A stretch of DNA of 32,238 nt from Rhodococcus sp. AW25M09. Its GTDB lineage: Bacteria; Actinomycetota; Actinomycetes; Mycobacteriales; Mycobacteriaceae. Position 1 is the stretch's first letter; the number at the start of each line of letters is the position of its first letter. The notes below the pieces were generated by a model. It was not told the DNA's origin. It made no database searches and saw only the letters and a list, made by a program, of their open reading frames with translations. Both the position numbers and the translations under genes were made by a program. The stretch covers positions 1 through 32,238 of the forward strand of contig NZ_CAPS01000078.1 of assembly GCF_000333955.1 (NCBI RefSeq), written 5' to 3'. Positions 28,401 through 32,238 of this stretch are shown here, one piece after another.

Positions 28401-31400
28401 TGCAGCCAGCTCGATGCCGCCGTAGACCGACGTCGGTGCGATGACCATGGTCGCGGCACCGGAGAACACCAGGATCAGTTCGAGAATGGAGGCATCGAAG
28501 CTCGGCGAGGCGAATGCGAGAACGCGAGCGTCGGGGGTCACCTCGAAACGGGTGCGCTCTTCCTCCGCCAGATTCGCCAGGCCACGATGGGTGACGGTGA
28601 CGCCCTTGGGCACACCGGTCGAGCCCGAGGTGTAGATCAGATAGGCGGCTTGGTCGATGTGCATCGGGCCGGTGCGGTCCTCGTCGCGGACCGGGGTGGT
28701 CGAGCGATCGGCCAGTTCGGCGCTGGTGTCGTCGTGGTCGAGCACAGTCCACCGGGCGGAGCCCAGACCCTCGACCGCGGCCACATGTGTGGACAGTGTG
28801 ACGCCGATGGACGCGTTGGAATCGACGAGCATGTGCTCGACGCGATCGCGTGGGTAGCTCGGATCGATCGGCAGGAAGGCCGCGCCGGTCTTGGCGACCG
28901 CCCAGATTCCGAGAACGGAGTTCACCGATCGCGGTAGAGCCAGTGCGACAACGGTTTCCGGTCCAGCGCCGCGCGCGATCAGGACCCGTGCGAGAGCAGA
29001 CGATCTGGCGTCGAGCTCGGCATAGTCGACGCTCTCGTCCTCGCTGGTCAAGGCGATACCACCGGCGTTCGCGGCGACAGCATCCGAGAAGATCTCCCGC
29101 AGCAGTCGAGCATTCGCCGAGGCCGGGCCACGAACCGGGGCCAATCGGCCCAGCTCGTCCTCGGACAGCAGCGACAGTGATCCGACGCGTCGGTCGGTGT
29201 CGGTGGCGATGGCGTCGAGCACTCGCACAATTCGGTCGACGGTGGCCAGAACGACGTTGTGCTCGAACAGTTCCGGAAGGTACTTGGCCTCGATGTGCAG
29301 TCGATCGTCGACCATGGCCACGAGCGTCAGCGGATACTGAGCCGTGTCGCTGCCGTCGTGTACGTCGTGCACGCGCATTCCGGCGAGGTCGGTCTCTGCC
29401 GACAGTCCCGCACGGTCCATCGGATACGACTCGAACACCGTCAGGGTGTCGAATGCGACGGCGGGTCCCACAGCGCGCTGAATATCGGTGAGGCCGAGGT
29501 AGTGGTGGTCGAGCAGTGCTGCCTGCTCGGCCTGCACCCGGTCGAGGTACTCGCCGAGTGTCTCGGCCGGATCGAGTACGACTCGGACCGGCAAGGTGTT
29601 GATGAACAGTCCGACCATCGACTCGATGTCCGAGACCTCCGGCGGTCGTCCGGACACGGTCGCACCGAACACCACGTCGGAGCGTCCGGTGAGAGTGCCG
29701 AGGACCATCGCCCACGACGCCTGCACCATCGAGTTCATCGTCACGCCGCGGGCACGAGCGACAGCCCGCAGCCGGTCGGTCTGTTCGGTGTCCAACGACA
29801 CGAGGGCGCGGCCGGCCAACGTCGACTCCTGGCGCCGACTCTCGACCGGTGTCAACAGGGTCGGCTCGGACAGCCCGGCGAGCGCGTTCGTCCACGCATC
29901 CCGCGCCGACGAACGATCACGCTTGGCCAACCACGACAGGTAGTCGCGGTAGGCGGGGACGCGAGGGAGCAGGGTGTCGTCGCCGTCGACCACGTACAGC
30001 GTGAGCAGGTCCTTGAGAAGCAGTGGTGTCGACCAGCCGTCCAGCAGGATGTGGTGGTTGGTCATCACCAAACGCCACTCACCCGGTGCCGAGGCGATGA
30101 GCATGAAGCGCAACAGAGGTGCCTGCGCCATGTTGAATCGAGTGTCTCGATCCTCGTGCTCGATGCGTCCGACCTCGGCGGCCCGATCATCGGGACTCAG
30201 ATCCGTCAGGTCGATCGACGTCCACGGCACGTCCACACCGTGGTGCACGATCTGGATGGACTCGCCGTCGTTGTTGTGCACGAAGGCGGTGCGCAGGTTG
30301 GCGTGTCGTCGCAGTAGCGCCTGAGCAGCACGGCGGAATCGCGACTCGTCGACGTCTCCGCGCAGTTCCAGTACAAGTTGCACGATGTAGGCATCCACGG
30401 ACTGATCCGACAATTCCGCATGGAACAGCAGACCGGCCTGCAAAGGCGTCATGGACCAGATGTCGTCCAGCGTCGGGTAGACCCGTTCGAGGTCGTCGAT
30501 GGAACTCTGGTCGAGCTGGACCAGGTCGAGATCGGACGGTGTGAAGCCACCCGCACCGGGCTGCTGGGCAAGCGTGGTCAGCGCGGTCAGAGCCTGACGC
30601 CACAGCTCGGCGAGCTCGGAGACCTCGCCGGCTTCGAGTACACCGGAGGGGAAAGCAAACGTTGCTTCCAGGCGCGGGCCGGTCGGTGTTGCAGTGGTGA
30701 CTGCATTGATGTCGAGCGCAGCGGCGACCGGCAGATCCTGGTCCTGCGAATCGCCGACGCCGGAATCGTCTACCGGAAGCCAGCCGTGTCCGCGAAGTTC
30801 GTCCGGAATGTCGGTGCTGTAGCGCCCGAGGTAGTTGAAACTGACCTGTGGAGCCGGGAAGTCGCGTAGAGCGGCCCCGCCGTCCTCGTCCAGGTAGCGC
30901 AACATGCCGTAACCGATTCCGTGATCCGGTACGGCCAGCAGCTGTTCCTTGACCGACTTGATCAGACGCGCTGCGTCGCCACCACCGGCGAGAGCGTCGT
31001 CGAGATCGATGCCGTCGAGGGTCAGCCTGAGTGGGTAGATCGTGGTGAACCAACCGACGGTGCGGCTGAGGTCGGCACCCGGTACTACGTGGTCCTCGCG
31101 GCCGTGACCCTCCAGAGAGATGAGTGCGTCGGCGACGACAACTCCGCGGTTTCGCCGCCACACGGCGGTCGCCAGTGCGAGTGCAGCCAGCAGTCCGTCG
31201 TTGACACTGCCGTGGAATGCCTCGGGCAGCGCCGTCAAGAGGCCTTCGGTGACGTCGGTGGACAGCGTCAACTCGACCTTGTCCACCGTTCGATACACGT
31301 CGATCTCTCGGTCGAGCGCGCGCGATCCGATCAGCGGGTCGGGTTGCGCCAACACCTCGCGCCAGAACGGTAGTTCCTCGCCGCGGGTCGCGGTGACCTC

Positions 31401-32238
31401 ACGGAGCCCGTGAGACCAACGGCGCATGGAGGTGCCGATCGGAGCCAGTTCCGGAGTGTTTCCACCGATGATCTGGGCCCACGCCGACGCGAGATCCGGA
31501 ACCAGGATTCGCCAGGAAACACCGTCGATCACCAGGTGGTGGGCGACGACGAGCAGACGGCTCCCCTCTGGGCCGGCGTCGAACCACACCATCTGGATCA
31601 TCACACCGGAATCTGGGGCCAAGCGGCCTACCGCCGCCTCGGCCTCGGCCCTTGCCTGCTCCGAGAACTCCTGTCCCCGAACGGTTGTCGAAGAAACCCG
31701 GTGCACGACCGACTGTGCCGTCACCGATCCGACAGGAAGTACTTCCATGGCGGGGCTCTCACCGCGGTGCAGCACACCGCGGAGCATGTCGTGCTGATCG
31801 AGGACCGTCTGGACCGTGGCCTCGAGGACGCCGATTTCGATGTCGACGGGAAGTGTGAGTACGGCAGTCTGTGTGTGCTGATCCAGAACTGCGGTGCGAT
31901 CGAGCATCCATGCCACGATCGGTGTCAACGGAACGTCGCCGACACCGCCGCCGGGCAATTCGTCGAGTACGACCGCAGCGGTGCCCTCGCCGGCTGCGAC
32001 CACCTCGGCGAGAGCGGCAACAGTCTTGTGCTCGAACACATCTCGTGGCGACAGGGCCAGGCCTGCGGCTTTGGCCCGTGACACGAGCTGAATGGACATG
32101 ATGCTGTCGCCGCCGAGCGCGAAGAACGAATCGTCGACGCCGACGCGGTCCAGTCGAAGAACCTCGGCGAACAACCCGGAGAGTGTCTTCTCGACCGCAT
32201 TCTCCGCATCGCGACTCGAGGTGACCTGGGCGGACCAA
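15471..32238 (-). CDS. Giant non-ribosomal peptide synthetase, 5' end outside window
   Basis: The open frame runs from the right edge to a TAA at 15471-15473, about 5,588 residues, and begins inside a module, so the true start lies beyond 32238. Domain order is T-E, C-A-T, C-A-T-E, C-A-T, C-A-T-TE. All visible condensation domains have intact HHxxxDG, all carrier domains have the phosphopantetheine Ser in LGGDS or LGGTS, and all adenylation domains have YTSGSTG and a KLDR lysine. Both epimerisation domains are intact. It should make at least a pentapeptide with D-residues at the first and third visible positions. No MbtH-like gene, loading module or tailoring domain is visible here. Modules are listed separately below; domain borders are approximate. 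The enzyme is cytosolic and needs a 4'-phosphopantetheinyl transferase encoded elsewhere. Confidence 0.97.
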   Translation of the reverse strand, partial: WSAQVTSSRDAENAVEKTLSGLFAEVLRLDRVGVDDSFFALGGDSIMSIQLVSRAKAAGLALSPRDVFEHKTVAALAEVVAAGEGTAAVVLDELPGGGVGDVPLTPIVAWMLDRTAVLDQHTQTAVLTLPVDIEIGVLEATVQTVLDQHDMLRGVLHRGESPAMEVLPVGSVTAQSVVHRVSSTTVRGQEFSEQARAEAEAAVGRLAPDSGVMIQMVWFDAGPEGSRLLVVAHHLVIDGVSWRILVPDLASAWAQIIGGNTPELAPIGTSMRRWSHGLREVTATRGEELPFWREVLAQPDPLIGSRALDREIDVYRTVDKVELTLSTDVTEGLLTALPEAFHGSVNDGLLAALALATAVWRRNRGVVVADALISLEGHGREDHVVPGADLSRTVGWFTTIYPLRLTLDGIDLDDALAGGGDAARLIKSVKEQLLAVPDHGIGYGMLRYLDEDGGAALRDFPAPQVSFNYLGRYSTDIPDELRGHGWLPVDDSGVGDSQDQDLPVAAALDINAVTTATPTGPRLEATFAFPSGVLEAGEVSELAELWRQALTALTTLAQQPGAGGFTPSDLDLVQLDQSSIDDLERVYPTLDDIWSMTPLQAGLLFHAELSDQSVDAYIVQLVLELRGDVDESRFRRAAQALLRRHANLRTAFVHNNDGESIQIVHHGVDVPWTSIDLTDLSPDDRAAEVGRIEHEDRDTRFNMAQAPLLRFMLIASAPGEWRLVMTNHHILLDGWSTPLLLKDLLTLYVVDGDDTLLPRVPAYRDYLSWLAKRDRSSARDAWTNALAGLSEPTLLTPVESRRQESTLAGRALVSLDTEQTDRLRAVARARGVTMNSMVQASWAMVLGTLTGRSDVVFGATVSGRPPEVSDIESMVGLFINTLPVRVVLDPAETLGEYLDRVQAEQAALLDHHYLGLTDIQRAVGPAVAFDTLTVFESYPMDRAGLSAETDLAGMRVHDVHDGSDTAQYPLTLVAMVDDRLHIEAKYLPELFEHNVVLATVDRIVRVLDAIATDTDRRVGSLSLLSEDELGRLAPVRGPASANARLLREIFSDAVAANAGGIALTSEDESVDYAELDARSSALARVLIARGAGPETVVALALPRSVNSVLGIWAVAKTGAAFLPIDPSYPRDRVEHMLVDSNASIGVTLSTHVAAVEGLGSARWTVLDHDDTSAELADRSTTPVRDEDRTGPMHIDQAAYLIYTSGSTGVPKGVTVTHRGLANLAEEERTRFEVTPDARVLAFASPSFDASILELILVFSGAATMVIAPTSVYGGIELAALLAEQHVTHAFVTPAALASVDPEGLTELRVVATGGDVCPPELVARWAPGRRMFNAYGPTEATIFSSISDQLHVDSPIDIGSPTIGFSEVVLDARLHPVPVGVAGELYLAGPALARGYHCRFGLTAERFVADPFGEPGARMYRTGDVVRWTDSGTLEYVGRSDFQVKVRGFRIELGEIDAVLTDDPNVEFATTVGVDGPTGNTILVAYVLPLPGRQVDAAALRTHVSNSLPTHMIPTAFVALESIPLTPAGKLDRNALPAPELHLGTDSRAPRNETERVIADIFGEVLGIDAVGIDSSFFDLGGDSLSATRLTARVNSALDTAISVRALFEAPTVESLAVRVQSDSVGTVRRPALVAQPRPDSIPLSLAQQRMWFINQFDVTSAAYNIPLAVRLTGRLDIAAMSAAVADVLQRHESLRTVFPTRGERPEQNILDVETASTELQVVDLDPADVVSAISAAAATGFDVSIDLPFRAVLYRLAPDQFVLSIVVHHIAADGASMAPLARDVMVAYGARTADTAPMWAPLDVQYADFAVWQRAVLGDESDPSSLAAQQLNFWKTALADLPEVLPLPLDHPRPARQSLRGNSVRFEIDRDTHAALIDIARSNEATVFMAVHAAWSILMARISGTEDIAVGTPIAGRGDAALDDLVGMFVGTLVLRTEVAPKLSFTDLLRSTRAADLAAFDNTDVPFERLVDVLDPARSTDHSPLFQVLLEFQNNTSATLELPELTVEAVDIDAHVAKFDLQLTVAEQFDESGAPSGMTAAITYAVDLFEESSVQEFSARFGAVLAAVTADPESVVGDVDVLLPGELDAMTNEWNHAGIAADDATLADRFASAAAQFPDSRAVVFGDRSMTYAELDERSSRLARVLVARGVTSESLVAVAMPRNEELIVALLAVIKSGGGYLPIDVSYPADRLAFMLEDASPVCVISTVADSAAVPASDLDTLLVDSPELMAELSNVSGNPLTDADRSGRTNADSIAYVIYTSGSTGRPKGVQIAHRNVATLFANTAELFEFDDRDVWTMFHSYAFDFSVWELWGPLLHGGTLVVVDYYTARSPELFRELLVREKVTVLNQTPTAFYQFAEADRAATAAVGPSDDGTELSLRYVIFGGEALDLGQLGRWYARHDESAPTLVNMYGITETTIHVSHLALTEAFAASASASVVGQAIPALSVAVLDTRLNPVPPGVTGEMYVSGAQLSRGYLGRTGLSATRFVADPSGAAGSRMYRTGDTARWNRDGALEYLGRSDMQVQLNGFRIELGEIESALLAFDGVAASVVSVRDDGFGDRLIGYVVAEAGRTLDHSAVLDFVGTTLTSYMVPAALIVLDELPLTANGKLDRRALPAPDFSANVTESRLPATEVESILAGLFADVLGLDAVGVDDSFFALGGDSIMSIQLVSRAKAAGLVLAPRDIFERKTVAALAEVVVLGGDAVVLDELEGGGVGPLPLTPVVRWMLDRSNDFGRYTQTALLQLPVDIDRHTLERTVQAVLDRHDMLRSRLFVDADGIWHEEVAPIGAVSSSSVIHAVSVDSIHGADFSSRAATELDAAADRLVPADGVMVQMVWFRGSDGSGRLLIVAHHLVIDGVSWRIIVPDLATAWSQIVAGDEPVLAPIGTSMRRWSTGLTEVTASRTTELQLWQRILDGPDPTIGSRPLDKSVDVDATVQRIRTSLPVEVTERLLTTVPEVFRGSVNDGLLAGLALALTAWRRERGAAVRTALITLEGHGREDAVVPGADLGRTVGWFTTIFPVRLDLATVDIADALSGGDSAGALIKAVKEQLLEIPDHGIGYGMLRYLDPVGTDALSGYSAPQVSFNYLGRFSTGSTEGMADVGWIPVADAELGDAQNPDMPVPAALDINAVTTSTPDGPRLDATFAFPAGILGADEVDRLIELWTQALTAITEHASSEDAGGFTPSDLELVDIDQRSIEVLETRFPDLDDVWSMSPLQAGLLFHARLAGEVGSDTAGVDAYMVQLGLELRGTVDAARMHSAVDKLVSRHPNLRAAFVNNSTGESLQIVQKSVTVPWSEVDLRGEADVEAALEAVLEADRGVRFEMDSAPLLRFTLITLADDHWRLLLTNHHILLDGWSTPLVVKELITLYVTEADDSMLPRVPAYRDYLTWMRQRDVAISTAQWVSAMAGVEEPTLLVTGDRGRQLSTVSRETERSLSIETTAALRDFAARRGSTLNTLVQTAWGIVLATLTGRDDVVFGATVSGRPPEVPGIEAMIGLFINTLPVRVTLDPNETLGALVDRVQAEQASLLDHHYLGLTDIQRAAGAGVAFDTLTVFESYPVDRAGASAATDFAGMQVTDILGTDAAHYPLTLVSSVDERLNLKAKYLPELFELEDVDAIVDRVERVLGAVLADEQRPVARLGLLAESEFAALAPVFGPDGRSTRLLPDIFSDAAAIDPAAIALRSVDGELTYRELDRRSNRLARILLNHGVRTETFVALGIARSIESVLTVWAVAKSGAAFVPVDPNYPADRIEHMLADSGASFGVTTRAHLDDLPSTVPWIVLDDLATNGPNAVSDEPIADSERHGRVTLESAAYTIYTSGSTGVPKGVVVTHSGLDNFATEQRERYGVTKDSRTLHVSSPSFDASVLEYLLAFGVGATMVIVPPTVYGGEELASLLASEAVTHGFITPSALASVDPSGLDSFADVVVGGEAVPAELVGKWAPGRNLFNGYGPTEATIMSNISAPMVAGEPVSIGGPVRGVYEVVLDSRLQPVPVGVAGELYLAGVGLARGYHDRMGLTAERFVADPFGGPGARMYRTGDVVRWSADLTIEYVGRSDSQVKVRGFRIELGEIDAALSAHPAVDFAATFGTPGPSGATVLVSYVRLTGDSPAESVDTFDTVVLRDHLAAALPSHMVPSAIVVLESIPLTPVGKLDRAALPIPEFGSATSYREPSTPAELTVAAVFAEILEVDRVGADDSFFELGGDSLSATRVIARLNSEFDSAIGVRTIFETPTVSGLANAVGSADTRTQRPALVAVVRPEHIPLSLAQQRMWFINQFDTSSAAYNVPLVVKLTGQLDTAALAAAVVDVLERHESLRTTFPDGPEFPEQLVHPATDVAPAVESEQIDAGVLTDRVALLAGRGFDVTSEIPVHVELFEVLGAGDDAGDPVFVLAMVVHHIAADGASMAPLARDVVLAYSARSAGRAPEWQPLPVQYADYTIWQRSLLGDEKDASSVAAAQLAHWSTALAGLPDVLPLPTDRPRPTTQDFRGGRVRFTVDVDIHRTLVEITREQSVSMFMVLHAAFAVVLARLSGTDDIAITTPVAGRGDAALDGLVGMFVNTLVLRSRVDESVTFGDLLNQVKAHDLDAFDHTEMPFERIVEVLNPTRSTAYAPLSQVALSFQNNEKASIELPGLRVEGFDFDVPVAKQDLQLLLSETFDDEGRPAGFEAAFDYATSLFDAASVEAIAGRLIRVLDAVGRDRHTVVGDIEILDTDEQKALAPARGKTDVAVRTWPELLAASVALDPYAVALTYRGVSLSYADLDSWSNRIARMLIDYGVGPETFVALALPRSIESVLSVWAVAKTGAAFLPVDPNYPADRITHMLEDSHAAMGLTDIDSRQSLPDTVPWLVLDDPEISAELSRYPADAVTDTERTATLHIDHPAYLIYTSGSTGRPKGVAVRHRGLANLQAEVLERFRPTRDSRVSHIASPSFDASIYELTMAFGVGATVVIVPPGVFGGGELADLLEAEHVTHAFLTPAALSSIDESRLGTVRVLAVGGEACTPELVARWAPGRRMFNGYGPTETTIQASVGGPLVPGGVVDVGKPAIGFRYMVLDSRLRAVPAGVPGELYIAGPGTARGYLDRFGLTSERFVADPFGTPGDRMYRTGDVVRWGSAGSVEFVGRSDFQVKVRGFRIELGEIDSALTEQDQVGFAATIGHTAASGDTVLVSYVLAADGATIDAESLRDRVAKLLPRHMVPSTIIELEDIPLTPVGKLDRRALPIPELTVSTTPYRAPSTDAEAAIADAFAQVLGVERVGMDDNFFELGGTSLVATKIVPAIENAIGVRVPLQALFVDPTPAGLAARIASDADAAGADLDSVFGVVIPLRSTGSKAPMFCVHPGIGLSWGYAGIVSKLTDDRPVYGLQLPSIVEGTTFGSIRDLAHRYADEIRAVQPVGPYHLLGWSLGGSLAHAIAVELRSTGSEVRTLALLDSYVDGHDDDAIDGALSVENLLAGLGLDLTAQSAAEPLTYERGVELLDESLGQTTGVTADHLRRINAGFENSTRIMAEFVPDVFDGDVLFFSATKGASDGIVRSPQEWRPYVTGDIVIHDVEVFHNEMTNADAADVIAPIVDFHLGNTSE
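19490..22660 (-). other. NRPS: C-A-T module, specificity uncertain
   Basis: The condensation domain opens with [16 protein letters not shown] and has [10 protein letters not shown] at about 22146-22180, again a DCL-like domain directly after an epimerase. Adenylation pocket residues by eye are Asp, Ala, Leu, Phe, Val, Gly, Gly, Ile, Met, Lys (from [23 protein letters not shown] and [12 protein letters not shown]). This looks like a hydrophobic amino acid pocket; the Gly at position 322 resembles valine or isoleucine codes. The match is not close enough to name a substrate. The carrier has [11 protein letters not shown], with its Ser codon near 19604. Confidence 0.85.
22661..27369 (-). other. 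NRPS: C-A(Thr)-T-E module, D-(allo-)threonine
   Basis: The condensation domain is of LCL type, with [14 protein letters not shown] and [10 protein letters not shown] at about 26911-26937. The adenylation pocket reads Asp, Phe, Trp, Asn, Ile, Gly, Met, Ile, His, Lys (from [24 protein letters not shown] and [11 protein letters not shown]). This is one conservative change from the standard threonine code (Val to Ile at position 330), so L-threonine is the confident call. The carrier has [11 protein letters not shown], and a complete epimerisation domain follows ([13 protein letters not shown] at about 23647-23680, VSFNYLGR near 22953-22979). The incorporated residue should therefore be D-allo-threonine. 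Its side-chain hydroxyl could also serve as a nucleophile for macrolactone closure. Confidence 0.9.
27370..30534 (-). other. NRPS: C-A-T module, specificity uncertain
   Basis: The condensation domain opens with [16 protein letters not shown] and has [10 protein letters not shown] at about 30031-30062. Its position after an epimerase and its opening fit a DCL domain that accepts a D-donor. In the adenylation domain the pocket residues aligned by eye to GrsA read Asp, Ala, Leu, Phe, Ala, Gly, Ala, Ile, Phe, Lys (from [21 protein letters not shown] and [12 protein letters not shown]). Asp235 implies an alpha-amino acid, and the rest suggests a hydrophobic or aromatic side chain. I cannot match it to a known code. 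The carrier has [11 protein letters not shown] (Ser codon near 27493) and no epimerase, so the L-form is retained. Confidence 0.85.
30535..32238 (-). other. NRPS: T-E end of a module that starts outside the window
   Basis: The carrier domain has [11 protein letters not shown], the LGGDSI form found in carriers that serve an epimerase. The epimerisation domain (about 31930-30550) has the catalytic [13 protein letters not shown] at about 31508-31543, [17 protein letters not shown], and VSFNYLGR near 30823-30850. All key elements are intact, so the residue loaded by this module is delivered as its D-form. The adenylation domain that selects the residue lies to the right of the window, so its identity is unknown. 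Confidence 0.92.

Noticed and set aside
26169..28937. Plus-strand 922-codon open frame
   Set aside because: Antisense to intact C, A and T domains of the NRPS; low-complexity composition and no ribosome binding site or motif.
1..32238. CRISPR array, tRNA, rRNA or insertion sequence
   Set aside because: No spaced direct repeats, no cloverleaf or rRNA sequence, and no transposase or terminal inverted repeats were noticed on reading through both strands.

Overview
The window looks like chromosome from a mycolic-acid actinobacterium, most likely Rhodococcus or a close relative. This rests on the high GC content, GTG starts and leaderless promoters, an RbpA transcription factor, a small zinc-ribbon protein of actinobacterial type, and a secreted glycine-zipper protein of a kind common in Rhodococcus and Nocardia. 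The genus is inferred from family resemblance only; no search was run.

Layout. Positions 1-587 hold only gene remnants. They are followed by a small multi-pass membrane protein (588-1166) and a 695-base stretch with a decayed reading frame, a short tandem repeat and a perfect palindrome. Next come a TPM-domain lipoprotein (1862-3454) and a membrane diguanylate cyclase (3599-4693). Positions 4772-7521 form a compact, visibly GC-rich island: a phytanoyl-CoA-dioxygenase-like Fe(II)/2-oxoglutarate oxygenase translationally coupled to a SAM methyltransferase, and a second methyltransferase transcribed divergently. Positions 7612-11971 are housekeeping: an MscS channel, a CPA2/KefC-type antiporter, a TerB-like protein, a zinc-ribbon protein and rbpA, which ends in a classic Rho-independent terminator.

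From 12175 to the right edge lies a biosynthetic gene cluster. A palindromic operator candidate precedes two ATGA-overlapping genes. They encode an AroQ-fold mutase of the 4-amino-4-deoxychorismate mutase type (PapB-like) and a fused PabA-PabB aminodeoxychorismate synthase (PapA-like) carrying the PIKGT signature. Together they would turn chorismate into 4-amino-4-deoxyprephenate, the precursor of p-aminophenylalanine. Past a perfect hairpin terminator, on the opposite strand, are a small secreted glycine-zipper protein and a giant non-ribosomal peptide synthetase. The synthetase spans at least 16.8 kb and its 5' end runs off the window. Its visible order is T-E / C-A-T / C-A(Thr)-T-E / C-A-T / C-A-T-TE. 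It would therefore make at least a pentapeptide containing two D-residues, one of them D-(allo-)threonine, released by a terminal thioesterase.

Main hypothesis: papBA feeds an aromatic amine amino acid into this synthetase, giving a p-aminophenylalanine-type peptide. The missing dehydrogenase (PapC) and aminotransferase, and the loading end of the synthetase, are not in the window. Specificity of three of the four visible adenylation domains could not be read with confidence.
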